From assembly GCA_051005375.1 (NCBI GenBank), contig JBPCJK010000041.1:1-12689 (forward strand): a DNA stretch of 12,689 nt. Direction: 5' to 3'. Below are positions 6,786 through 12,689 of this stretch, piece by piece. This stretch comes from JADDRA01 sp051005375 (GTDB lineage: Bacteria; Actinomycetota; Acidimicrobiia; Acidimicrobiales; CADCSY01). How positions within the stretch are numbered: position 1 is the stretch's first letter; each line of letters begins with the position of its first letter. The notes beneath the pieces were generated by a model. That model saw only the letters and a program-made list of their open reading frames with translations. It was not told the origin of the DNA and did no database searches. Made by a program: the position numbers and the translations under genes.

Positions 6786-7034
6786 CTAGTCGTCGGCAAG
6801 ATCAGGGTCGTCGGCAACGACACGGGCCACGGCGTCGTTGTAGGTGCCGTCGCTCAACAACTGAGCGATCACAGCTCCAACCTGGGGCAGGATCTGGAGC
6901 TGCGAAGCCGAGCGATCGTTCGGTCGTGGCAACTCGCCTCCATCCACCGCACGCCGCCGCGCCCGTTCGACGGTCCCGGCGAGGTCCGGCTCGAGTCTCA
7001 GCTTGGTGGTCACGTCCGAAGAGTACCGGGCCAT
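6786..7034 (-). CDS. Antitoxin-like protein upstream of the broken PIN toxin
   Basis: 82-aa charged protein starting MARYSSDVTTKLRLEPDLAG and ending DAVARVVADDPDLADD. The ATG at 7034 has GAGAGG four bases upstream, so a Shine-Dalgarno start is possible. The frame stays open further upstream but that part lies antisense to the tautomerase gene and is unlikely to be coding. It is placed directly before the PIN gene, as VapB-type antitoxins are, and its acidic C-terminus is of the kind that wraps a PIN active site. I do not recognise a defined DNA-binding fold. If real, it is an orphan antitoxin outliving its toxin, possibly protecting against related toxins elsewhere. Confidence 0.5.
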   Translation of the reverse strand: MARYSSDVTTKLRLEPDLAGTVERARRRAVDGGELPRPNDRSASQLQILPQVGAVIAQLLSDGTYNDAVARVVADDPDLADD

Positions 7035-7109
7035 GAACCTCTCGACCCCTGCTCCTCGGGATCGTGGCTGAGGGGCCCGAGCTGGTGGCTGCCTGAGTAC
7101 TGGGGTGGT

Positions 7110-7121
7110 TACCCTGCCACC
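7110..7121 (+). promoter_or_regulatory. Leaderless -10 element before GTG 7122
   Basis: TACCCT (7110-7115) lies exactly 6 nt before GTG 7122, with no Shine-Dalgarno. The 87-bp stretch 7035-7121 is the divergent promoter region shared with the antitoxin gene on the other strand. No convincing -35 is seen. Confidence 0.45.
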
Positions 7122-7511
7122 GTGGCTCTCGCTCGCATCCAGGTCATGCGAGGCGAGACTCGAGAGCAGAAGCAACGGCTCTTGCGGGCGGTTCTGTCTG
7201 CCCTTGTCGAAGCGCTCGAGGTCCCGGCGGGCGATCCCACGGTCACGCTGATCGAGCATGACCCGGAGGACGTGCTGGCGCCCACACATGTCTCGAGTGG
7301 CTACACCATCGTCGAGATCACCATGTTCGCCGGACGGTCGATGGATGCCAAGCGACGGATGTACAGGGCGATCAACAGGAACCTGTCGGCCTGCGAGATC
7401 AGCCCGAGCGACATCCTGATAGTGGTCCACGAGCCCACTACGGAAAATTGGGCGGTGCACGGAGGCACGCCCGCATCCGAGGTCGATCTCGGCTTCCGAG
7501 TCGACGTCTAG
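7122..7511 (+). CDS. Tautomerase family protein lacking the N-terminal proline
   Basis: 129-aa protein of the 4-oxalocrotonate-tautomerase/MSAD superfamily (Tautomerase_2-like). Such enzymes use a proline exposed after Met removal. Here the start reads MALARIQVMRGETREQKQRL: GTG GCT puts Ala where MPLxRI is usual. Typical later features remain: ALVEALEVPAGDPTVTLIEH (about 27-46), the second strand IVEITMFAGRSMDAKRRMY (63-81) and the ILIVVHEPTTENWAVHGG segment (98-115). GTG 7122 is chosen from homology and from the -10 element 6 nt upstream; the open frame before it covers the degraded region. Its substrate is unknown. With Ala at position 1 it may be inactive, have another role, or use a different mechanism. 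Confidence 0.78.
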   Translation: MALARIQVMRGETREQKQRLLRAVLSALVEALEVPAGDPTVTLIEHDPEDVLAPTHVSSGYTIVEITMFAGRSMDAKRRMYRAINRNLSACEISPSDILIVVHEPTTENWAVHGGTPASEVDLGFRVDV

Positions 7512-7558
7512 CGAGGGTCGTCACCGAAATAGCTCGGCGGCCAGCGGCTTGCTTTCCC

Positions 7559-7570
7559 TATCGTCAGCAC
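7559..7570 (+). promoter_or_regulatory. Leaderless -10 element before ATG 7571
   Basis: TATCGT (7559-7564) is followed by exactly 6 nt and then ATG 7571, with no Shine-Dalgarno. The 59-bp gap after the tautomerase stop holds nothing else. No clear -35 is visible. Confidence 0.45.
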
Positions 7571-8215
7571 ATGCCTGCCCCTCCTCCTACCGATCGCACA
7601 CGTCTCCGGCGGCGCCCGCGACGGGGGACGTACGACCGAGCGGTCATCGATGCGATCCTCGACGAGGCGTTGATCTGCCACGTGGGTTTCGTCGAGCGGG
7701 ACCAGCCCTACGTCGTGCCGACCGTGCACGCCCGCATCGGCTCTCAGCTCTACCTCCACGGCGCTCGGGCCAACCGGATGCTCACGACGCTCGCCGGCGG
7801 TGCCCCTGCCTGCGTCACTGCCACGCTGGTCGACGGCTTGGTGTTGGCCCGCTCCGCCCTGCACCACTCCATGAACTACCGATCGGTGATGGTCCTCGGT
7901 GCGGCCAGGGAGGTCGTCGGCGACGAGAAACCGGAGGCGCTGCGGGCCATCGTCGAGCACGTCGCTCCCGGTCGGTGGGCAGACGTGCGGCAGCCGACTG
8001 AAGCTGAGCTCGTCGGGACCTTGGTGGTGGCTCTGCCCATCGACGAGGCGTCGGCAAAGGTTCGGGTGGGGCCGCCCCTCGATGACGCTGCCGACTACGC
8101 CCTTCCGGCCTGGGCGGGCGAGCTGCCGTTGCAGCTGGTGGCCGGTGACCCCGTGCCCGATCCCCGTCTGGCTCCGGGGACCGGCGCCCCTCCCTACCTC
8201 TGGATCCAGGGCTAA
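7571..8215 (+). CDS. Pyridoxamine 5'-phosphate oxidase-family (FMN split-barrel) protein
   Basis: 214-aa protein of the flavin-nucleotide-binding group (Pyridox_ox_2, NimA-like). Features are ICHVGFVERDQPYVVPTVHA (35-54), the first barrel strands; LYLHGARANRM (60-70), phosphate contacts; CVTATLVDGLVLARSALHHS (81-100) then MNYRSVMVLGAAREV (101-115); and a C-terminal KVRVGPPLDDAADYALPAWA with GELPL (163-187), typical of this subgroup. It probably binds FMN or F420 and acts as a small reductase/oxidase; not the vitamin B6 enzyme PdxH itself. ATG 7571 is chosen because the conserved part begins shortly after and a -10 element is well placed; the frame upstream overlaps the tautomerase gene. It converges with the rhomboid gene with only 3 nt between the stops. 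Confidence 0.85.
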   Translation: MPAPPPTDRTRLRRRPRRGTYDRAVIDAILDEALICHVGFVERDQPYVVPTVHARIGSQLYLHGARANRMLTTLAGGAPACVTATLVDGLVLARSALHHSMNYRSVMVLGAAREVVGDEKPEALRAIVEHVAPGRWADVRQPTEAELVGTLVVALPIDEASAKVRVGPPLDDAADYALPAWAGELPLQLVAGDPVPDPRLAPGTGAPPYLWIQG

Positions 8216-8218
8216 AAG

Positions 8219-9070
8219 TCAGGCGATGACCAGGGAGCCCAGCACGGCCACGGTGGCAATGGCGGCGCAGCCAGCTACGCCCAGCGCCCACTGCCCCGGT
8301 TGGCGACCCTCGGTGGCGAACAGGGCAAGGCCAGCCACCGCTCCGGCCACCAGGCCGCCCAGGTGACCGCCGATGGCGATGCCGGGGATGACGAAGGTGA
8401 GCAGCAGGTTGATGACCAACAGGCCGCCGATGCCCGACTGCATGGGGTTCACGCCTCGCCGCCGCATCCCGAGGAAGGCCGCACCCATCAGGCCGAACAC
8501 CGCGCCTGACGCCCCGGCGGTCAGCACGTTGGGATCGAGGAGGAGGGCCCCGAACGAGCCTCCCAGCAGGGCAGCGCCGTAGAGAGCGGCGAAGCGGGCC
8601 CGGCCCAGCGCAGGCTCGAGCATGGCGCCGAGCTGGTAGAGGATCACCATGTTGAACCCGATGTGGATCACCCCGAGGTGAAGGAACCCGGAGGTGACCA
8701 GGCGCCACCACTCGCCAGCGGCCACGTCGGGGCCGTCGAGGGCGAACTGGCGGATCATCGACTGGTCGCTCCCCCCCAGCGCCCCACCGGCCAGCGAGGG
8801 GAGGAACACCGCCACGTTGATGGCGATGAGGACGAGGGTGATCACCGGCCGGGGTGCCAGCGAGCGCAGCGACCGCACCGCTGGGGCCTGGTGGACGCAG
8901 TCCGGGCATTGGAAGCCGACCGGCGCCGCCACCATGCACTCCGGGCAGATGGGCTGCTCGCAGCGCCGGCAGCGCACCCCGCTCTCCCTTCCGGGGTGGC
9001 GGTAGCACTGCCAGATCACGCGCGCGCCGTCGCTGCTGGTGGGAAGGGGCTCGGATGGGGAGGCCGGCAT
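8219..9070 (-). CDS. Rhomboid family intramembrane serine protease with B-box zinc finger
   Basis: 283-aa membrane protein. The cytoplasmic N-terminus holds a B-box-type zinc ribbon with ligands Cys22, His25, Cys34, Cys37, Cys42, Cys45, Cys55 and Cys58. Then follow hydrophobic segments at about 75-92, 132-150, 158-178, 184-200, 213-230, 233-252 and 263-282. The rhomboid core is complete: HLGVIHIGFNM (131-141) with the oxyanion Asn140, GASGAVFG with nucleophile Ser188, and GGHLGG with His236. Such proteases cut transmembrane substrates within the membrane; the substrate is unknown. ATG 9070 is used; a GTG at residue 18 (VIWQCYRHP) would also keep the zinc finger. AGGGTA on the + strand (TACCCT on the gene strand) lies 9 nt upstream. 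It may follow apgM in transcription or start on its own. Confidence 0.92.
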   Translation of the reverse strand: MPASPSEPLPTSSDGARVIWQCYRHPGRESGVRCRRCEQPICPECMVAAPVGFQCPDCVHQAPAVRSLRSLAPRPVITLVLIAINVAVFLPSLAGGALGGSDQSMIRQFALDGPDVAAGEWWRLVTSGFLHLGVIHIGFNMVILYQLGAMLEPALGRARFAALYGAALLGGSFGALLLDPNVLTAGASGAVFGLMGAAFLGMRRRGVNPMQSGIGGLLVINLLLTFVIPGIAIGGHLGGLVAGAVAGLALFATEGRQPGQWALGVAGCAAIATVAVLGSLVIA

Positions 9071-9079
9071 GGCTCGCCC

Positions 9080-9085
9080 AGGGTA
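9080..9085 (-). promoter_or_regulatory. Possible -10 hexamer for the rhomboid gene
   Basis: TACCCT on the - strand, the same hexamer as before the tautomerase gene, ends 9 nt before ATG 9070. A transcript from it would have only about 2-3 untranslated bases. No -35 was recognised. Confidence 0.3.
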
Positions 9086-9115
9086 CCGCCGACCCCAGGT
9101 GCCCTGGCTTCGCCA

Positions 9116-9140
9116 CCGGGCGCCGCCAAGCGGCGCTCGG
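9116..9140 (-). terminator. GC-rich hairpin after apgM, possible terminator
   Basis: GCGCCGC (9120-9126), loop CAA, GCGGCGC (9130-9136) form a perfect 7-bp stem, extendable past one mismatched pair to 11 bp (9116-9140). It begins about 20 nt after the apgM stop. No U tract follows, so it would be the U-less, I-shaped type reported in actinobacteria. It may separate apgM from the rhomboid gene. Confidence 0.45.
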
Positions 9141-9160
9141 CCGGCAGCGCGTTGGTGGTG

Positions 9161-10309
9161 TCAGGGACGGGCGAGGAGCCTGCCCATGAGCTCGTGGCCA
9201 GGGACGGCCGGGGCTCCGGCGACGCCCCGCTCGCTGTAGGCGCCCCCCGGCCCGTCGACCTCGCTGTCGACCAACAGCCAGGGGACGGGATCGCCGGTGT
9301 GGGTGCGGGTGGCCAGCGGTGTGGCGTGGTCGGGCAGCAACAACAACCGCCACGGCCCGAGGGCGTCGAGACCCTCGACCAGTGGCCCGAGGATGCGTCG
9401 GTCCCAGTGCTCCAGGGCAGCCACCTTCTCCCCGACGTCGCCGGCGTGCCCGGCCTCGTCGGTGGCCTCCACGTGGATGACGAACAGGTCAGCTCCGGAG
9501 GACAGAGCTGCGAGGCAGGCGTCCCGCTTCCCCTCGTAGTCCGTGTCGTACCAGCCCGTGGCCCCCGGCACCTCGACCACCTCCATCCCGGCGAGGACGC
9601 CCAAGCCCCGGACGAGGTCGACGGCGGTGGTCAGCCCGGCCTGGAGCCCGTAGCGGTCGGCGAAGGCGGGTAGCACCGGCTGGTGGCCCTGGCCCCACAG
9701 CCACACCTGGTTGGCCATGAGGCTGAATCCGGACACGACCGGGCGCGACGCCTCCATGAGCGCTCGGAGCTGGGGCGCCGCCGGCCCTGTGGGCCAGAGC
9801 GCTGGCCGCCCCGAGAGGTCGTGGGGCGGGACGCAGGCGGCGTCGCCCCAGGTCGAGGGCACGACCAGGAGGTGGCGGTACTGCACCCCAGGGTGGAACT
9901 GGACATCGTGGGAGCCCAGCTCGTTCTGGAGGGCGGCGAGCACGGGGGCGGCGTCGTCGGTGCTCGGGTGGCCCCCGGCGAAGTCGGCCATGGTGCCGTC
10001 GGCGTCCATCGTGACCAGGTTGCAGCGGTAGGCCACCTCCCCTGGCGCCAGGGTGATGCCTCGTCCTGCCGCCTCGATGGGCGCCCGTCCGGTGTGGTAG
10101 GTGGCGGGGTCGTAGCCGAGGATGCTCATGTTGCCCACGTCGCTGCCAGGCGCCATCCCCGGCGGGATGACGGCGGCCTGGCCCACCTGGCCCCGACCGG
10201 CCAGGGCGGCGAAGGTGGGCAATGACGCCGCTTCGAGCGGCGTGCGCCCTCCCAGGTCGGCCACCGGCTCATCGGCGCAGCCGTCAGGGACGCAGACCAC
10301 GTACTTCAC
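9161..10309 (-). CDS. apgM: Archaeal-type cofactor-independent phosphoglycerate mutase-like protein (ApgM); candidate homoserine kinase analogue
   Basis: 382-aa alkaline-phosphatase-superfamily protein of the ApgM type. PDGCADEP (8-15) gives the first metal Asp9; PGSDVGNMSILGYDP (54-68) carries the likely nucleophile Ser56; GRAPIEAAGRGI follows; the C-terminal half has HVEATDEAGHAGD and LPDHATPLATRTHTGDPVPW, further metal ligands. Formally it interconverts 2- and 3-phosphoglycerate. However, it lies downstream of hom and thrC, where thrB (homoserine kinase) normally sits, and members of this family (COG3635) have been predicted as functional analogues of homoserine kinase in genomes lacking ThrB. 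GTG 10309 is chosen because the family starts MKYVVxxPDG; a TAGCGT element lies 7 nt upstream. The additional 21 residues of a longer frame from 10372 look non-coding. Confidence 0.9.
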   Translation of the reverse strand: MKYVVCVPDGCADEPVADLGGRTPLEAASLPTFAALAGRGQVGQAAVIPPGMAPGSDVGNMSILGYDPATYHTGRAPIEAAGRGITLAPGEVAYRCNLVTMDADGTMADFAGGHPSTDDAAPVLAALQNELGSHDVQFHPGVQYRHLLVVPSTWGDAACVPPHDLSGRPALWPTGPAAPQLRALMEASRPVVSGFSLMANQVWLWGQGHQPVLPAFADRYGLQAGLTTAVDLVRGLGVLAGMEVVEVPGATGWYDTDYEGKRDACLAALSSGADLFVIHVEATDEAGHAGDVGEKVAALEHWDRRILGPLVEGLDALGPWRLLLLPDHATPLATRTHTGDPVPWLLVDSEVDGPGGAYSERGVAGAPAVPGHELMGRLLARP

Positions 10310-10322
10310 CCCGCCGACGCTA
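10310..10322 (-). promoter_or_regulatory. Putative -10 element before GTG 10309
   Basis: On the - strand TAGCGT (forward positions 10317-10322) is followed by 7 nt and the GTG start. If used, apgM can be transcribed separately from hom-thrC and with almost no leader. No -35 was recognised. Confidence 0.35.
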
Positions 10323-10360
10323 CTGGCGGGGCCTTCGCCCGGCTTCTGGATCGGTTCAAG

Positions 10361-10414
10361 CCGTTCTGGCATTCCAGCGTCCGGTTTATCGGCGCGATCC
10401 AGGTGCCAGAACGG
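10361..10414. repeat. Long perfect inverted repeat between thrC and apgM (11-bp arms, 32-nt loop)
   Basis: CCGTTCTGGCA (10361-10371) and TGCCAGAACGG (10404-10414) are perfectly complementary. The element lies 63 nt after the thrC stop and 51 nt before the apgM start; the rest of the 168-nt gap shows nothing else except the -10 element. No T run follows on the - strand. Read on the apgM strand, its loop contains TAAACCGGACGCTGG, similar to TACACCGGGCGTGG in the loop of the element before serA, and both elements begin with GTTCT and end with AGAAC. It could be a regulatory site, a leader structure, a terminator after thrC or an intergenic repeat family. Confidence 0.6.
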
Positions 10415-10477
10415 GCTCCGCTGGTCAGCCGACGGCGAAAGTGGCCGGCGCCGAGACCGATGAATTCGTCGCCGAAC

Positions 10478-11881
10478 TTATGTTTCGACGACGGAGCTGT
10501 TGGCCACTACATAGTCCCGCACCGCGGTGAGATCGCAGGGCAGGGTGGTGCAGCGCTCAGGTCGGTCGAACAGGTCGGCCAGGTGAGCGGGCAGCTCGGG
10601 GCGCACGCCCGTGGCCGCCTCCACCGTGTCGGGGAACTTGGCCGGGTGGGCGGTGGCCAGGGTGACCAGGGGGACCGCCGGGTCGCGCCGGCAGGCACGG
10701 CCGGCGACCAGGGCGACGGCGGTGTGGGGATCGATGATGTGGCCGGAGGCGGCGTAGAGCTCGCCCATGGCCCGGGCCACGGTGGCGTCGTCGACCCGCT
10801 GGGTGTCGAACACCTCCCGGATGGGCCCCAGGCGCTCCGCCGGCACCTCCAGGCGCCCGTCGGCGGCGAAGCCGGCCATGAGGTCGGCGGTGTCGCCGGC
10901 GCCACGGTCGAGGAGCTCGAAGAGGAGGCGCTCGAGGTTGCTCGAGACCTGGATGTCCATGGCCGGGCTGGTGGTGGGGCGCACCGCCTGCAGCTCCATG
11001 GTTCCGGTGGAGACGAACCGGGCGGCGATGTCGTTGCGGTTGGCGGCCACCACCAGATGGGCGATGGGCACCCCCATGCGCCGGGCCGCCCAGCCGGCGA
11101 AGGCGTTGCCGAAGTTGCCGGTGGGCACCGAGAAGGCGACCGGTCGGGAGGGGGCGCCGAGGGCTACCGCGGCGGTGGCGTAGTACACGAGCTGGGGCAG
11201 CACCCGGGCCCAGTTGATGGAGTTGACCGCCGACAGCCGCAGCTGCCGGCGCAGGGCAGGATCGGCGAAGAGGGTCTTGACCAGGCGCTGGCAGTCGTCG
11301 AAGGTTCCCTCCACGGCCAGGTTGTGGACGTTGGTCGAGTCGACGCTGGTCATCTGCCGGCGCTGGACCTCCGAGATCCGCCCCGCCGGGTGGAGCATGA
11401 ACACCTCGAGGGCGTCGCGGTCAGCGCACGCCTCGATTGCGGCCGGGCCGGTGTCACCGGAGGTGGCTCCGAGGATGGTCAGGCGCTCGCCCCGGCGGCG
11501 CAGCTCGGCGTCGAACAGGCGACCCACCACCTGCAGGGCTACGTCCTTGAAGGCCAGGGTGGGCCCGTGGAACAGCTCCAGCACCCACTCGTTGTCGCCC
11601 ACCTGGCGTAGCGGCACCACCGCAGGGTGGCGGAAGCGGGCGTAGGCCTCGATGACGATGCCTGCCACAAGCTCCTCGTCGATGCCCCCGCCGAGGAACG
11701 GCTCCATCACCCGGGTGGCCACCTCGGCATAGGGGAGCCCGGCCCAGCTGGCCAACGTCGCCGGTGACAGGTCGGGCCAGGTCTCGGGCATGTACAGGCC
11801 GCCGTCGAGGGCCAGGCCGGCGAGCAGGACATCGTCGAAGCCGAGGATCGGGGCCTGGCCCCGAGTGCTGACGTACTTCAT
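10478..11881 (-). CDS. thrC: Threonine synthase
   Basis: 467-aa PLP enzyme that converts O-phospho-homoserine to threonine, the last step of threonine synthesis. The length and the start MKYVSTRGQAPILGFDDVLL place it in the longer, E. coli/yeast-like class. Lys112 in FHGPTLAFKDVALQ is the PLP lysine; GATSGDTGPAAIEA (138-151) and VNSINWARVLPQLVYY (219-234) are family motifs; PTGNFGNAFAGW (253-264) is the phosphate-binding loop. Its ATG overlaps the hom stop as ATGA, so translation is probably coupled. It needs phosphorylated homoserine, yet no GHMP-type thrB is adjacent; the ApgM-like gene follows instead. Confidence 0.96.
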   Translation of the reverse strand: MKYVSTRGQAPILGFDDVLLAGLALDGGLYMPETWPDLSPATLASWAGLPYAEVATRVMEPFLGGGIDEELVAGIVIEAYARFRHPAVVPLRQVGDNEWVLELFHGPTLAFKDVALQVVGRLFDAELRRRGERLTILGATSGDTGPAAIEACADRDALEVFMLHPAGRISEVQRRQMTSVDSTNVHNLAVEGTFDDCQRLVKTLFADPALRRQLRLSAVNSINWARVLPQLVYYATAAVALGAPSRPVAFSVPTGNFGNAFAGWAARRMGVPIAHLVVAANRNDIAARFVSTGTMELQAVRPTTSPAMDIQVSSNLERLLFELLDRGAGDTADLMAGFAADGRLEVPAERLGPIREVFDTQRVDDATVARAMGELYAASGHIIDPHTAVALVAGRACRRDPAVPLVTLATAHPAKFPDTVEAATGVRPELPAHLADLFDRPERCTTLPCDLTAVRDYVVANSSVVET

Positions 11882-12689
11882 CCCGCCACCACCCGCAACA
11901 TGCTGGTGACGCGGTCAACCACGTCGAGGCTTCGCAGGGAGGCGAGCGTGGCCTGGACGGCCGACTCGGCTGCCTCGTGGGTGATGAAGATGAGTCGGGC
12001 CTCGGCCCCCAGCCCCTCCTGCTCCATCGATCGGATCGACACGCCGTGTTCGGCGAAGACGCCCGAGACGGCGTGGAGCACGCCAGGGCGGTCGAGCACC
12101 TCCAGGTGCAGGTAGAACTCCGAGCGCACCTCGTCGATGGGACGGATCACGGCGCGGGGTAGCGCTCCGACGGTGGCGCTGGTGCCTCGGCGGAGGTTCC
12201 CGGCGGCGTCGACGATGTCGCCGAGTACGGCACTGGCCGTGGGCCGCCCTCCTGCGCCACGGCCGTAGAGCATGAGCTCGCCTACGGCATCGCCTTCGAT
12301 GAACACGGCGTTGAAGCTGCCCCGCACGCCGGCCAGGGGGTGGCTCTTCGGCACCATGGCCGGATGGACCCGCACCGCCACCCGCCCGTCGTCGCCCTGC
12401 TCGGCCACGGCCAGGAGCTTGATCTCGTAGCTGAGGCGGTGGGCAAAGGCGATGTCGGCCGGCGTGACCGCGGAGATGCCCTCGTGGTAGACGTCGCCGG
12501 CCACTACCGAGGCGCCGAAGGCGATGGTGGCCAGGATGGCGGCCTTGGCTCCAGCGTCGAAGCCCTCCACGTCGGCGGTGGGGTCGCGCTCGGCGTAGCC
12601 CAGCTGCTGCGCCTTGGCCAGCGCCTCGCCGTAGCTGACGCCGTCCTCACTCATCTTCGTCAGGATGTAGTTGGTGGTGCCGTTGACGA
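11878..12689 (-). CDS. hom: Homoserine dehydrogenase, C-terminal part (5' end outside window)
   Basis: NAD(P)H-dependent reduction of aspartate semialdehyde to homoserine, the branch point to threonine and methionine. The frame is open to the window edge and already reads VNGTTNYILTKMSEDGVSYG, so the ATG at 12654 is internal. AERDPTADVEGFDAGAKAAI carries the conserved acidic residues and the catalytic Lys of the dehydrogenase domain. The end (EFYLHLEVLDRPGVLHAVSG ... LIFITHEA ... VTSMLRVVAG) is an ACT domain, which in actinobacteria mediates threonine feedback inhibition. The stop TGA overlaps the thrC start by 4 nt. The missing N-terminus would hold the Rossmann nucleotide-binding part. Confidence 0.95.
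   Translation of the reverse strand, partial: VNGTTNYILTKMSEDGVSYGEALAKAQQLGYAERDPTADVEGFDAGAKAAILATIAFGASVVAGDVYHEGISAVTPADIAFAHRLSYEIKLLAVAEQGDDGRVAVRVHPAMVPKSHPLAGVRGSFNAVFIEGDAVGELMLYGRGAGGRPTASAVLGDIVDAAGNLRRGTSATVGALPRAVIRPIDEVRSEFYLHLEVLDRPGVLHAVSGVFAEHGVSIRSMEQEGLGAEARLIFITHEAAESAVQATLASLRSLDVVDRVTSMLRVVAG

Noticed and set aside
6624..7121. Long N-terminal extension of the tautomerase protein
   Set aside because: It is antisense to the antitoxin and PIN pseudogene, has non-coding composition, and the family begins at 7122.
7035..7460. N-terminal extension of the antitoxin-like protein
   Set aside because: Runs antisense through the tautomerase gene; composition is non-coding and a Shine-Dalgarno plus ATG is available at 7034.
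7815..9353. Long open frame of 512 codons on the - strand
   Set aside because: It is rich in Arg, Pro and Gly, overlaps the rhomboid and two other well-supported genes in other frames, and has no domain; it is a by-product of high GC.
8663..9673. 336-codon + strand frame across the rhomboid/apgM junction
   Set aside because: Antisense to two genes with complete active sites; low-complexity translation.
10310..10477. Hidden small gene between thrC and apgM
   Set aside because: Frames there are short or Arg/Pro/Ser-rich and no start signal or motif was found; only the inverted repeat and -10 element stand out.

Overview
The window is a stretch of a high-GC chromosome, most likely from an actinobacterium; an Acidimicrobiia-like lineage would fit. 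The evidence is strongly G/C-biased third codon positions, a long 521-aa SerA with an extra domain before its ACT domain, a hom-thrC operon, a B-box/rhomboid membrane protein, a thermonuclease lipoprotein with an Excalibur-like tail, and several genes whose start codon lies 5-9 nt after a TAnnnT -10 hexamer, which suggests leaderless transcripts. No RNA gene, CRISPR array, insertion sequence or replication origin is visible.

Left part (1-5856, all + strand): the 3' part of an aspartate-type aminotransferase; a 21-codon open frame with its own good promoter; a Fic-domain protein with an inhibitory S-x-x-x-E-G helix and lower-GC codon use, probably acquired; serA (phosphoglycerate dehydrogenase) behind a leader with a long inverted repeat and a G-quadruplex motif; a DNA-3-methyladenine glycosylase-like gene 10 nt after serA; and a secreted nuclease lipoprotein.

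Middle part (5857-7121): a gene graveyard on the - strand. An intact-looking antitoxin-like gene is followed by a PIN-domain toxin gene broken by three inferred +1 frameshifts, then by the N-terminus of an unrecognised gene that runs into an unrelated-looking C-terminal fragment. To the right lie two + strand genes, a tautomerase-family protein without the usual N-terminal proline and a flavin/pyridoxamine-oxidase-fold protein.

Right part (8219-12689, all - strand): homoserine dehydrogenase (hom, 5' end outside the window), threonine synthase (thrC, overlapping hom by ATGA), an archaeal-type phosphoglycerate mutase-like gene where a homoserine kinase would be expected, and a rhomboid protease. 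Read together, hom-thrC-apgM look like a threonine pathway unit in which the ApgM-like protein may do the ThrB step; this is an inference from context.

The most interesting leads are the ApgM/ThrB substitution, a pair of similar long inverted repeats in front of serA and apgM, the decayed PIN toxin behind an intact antitoxin, and the recurring leaderless promoter layout.
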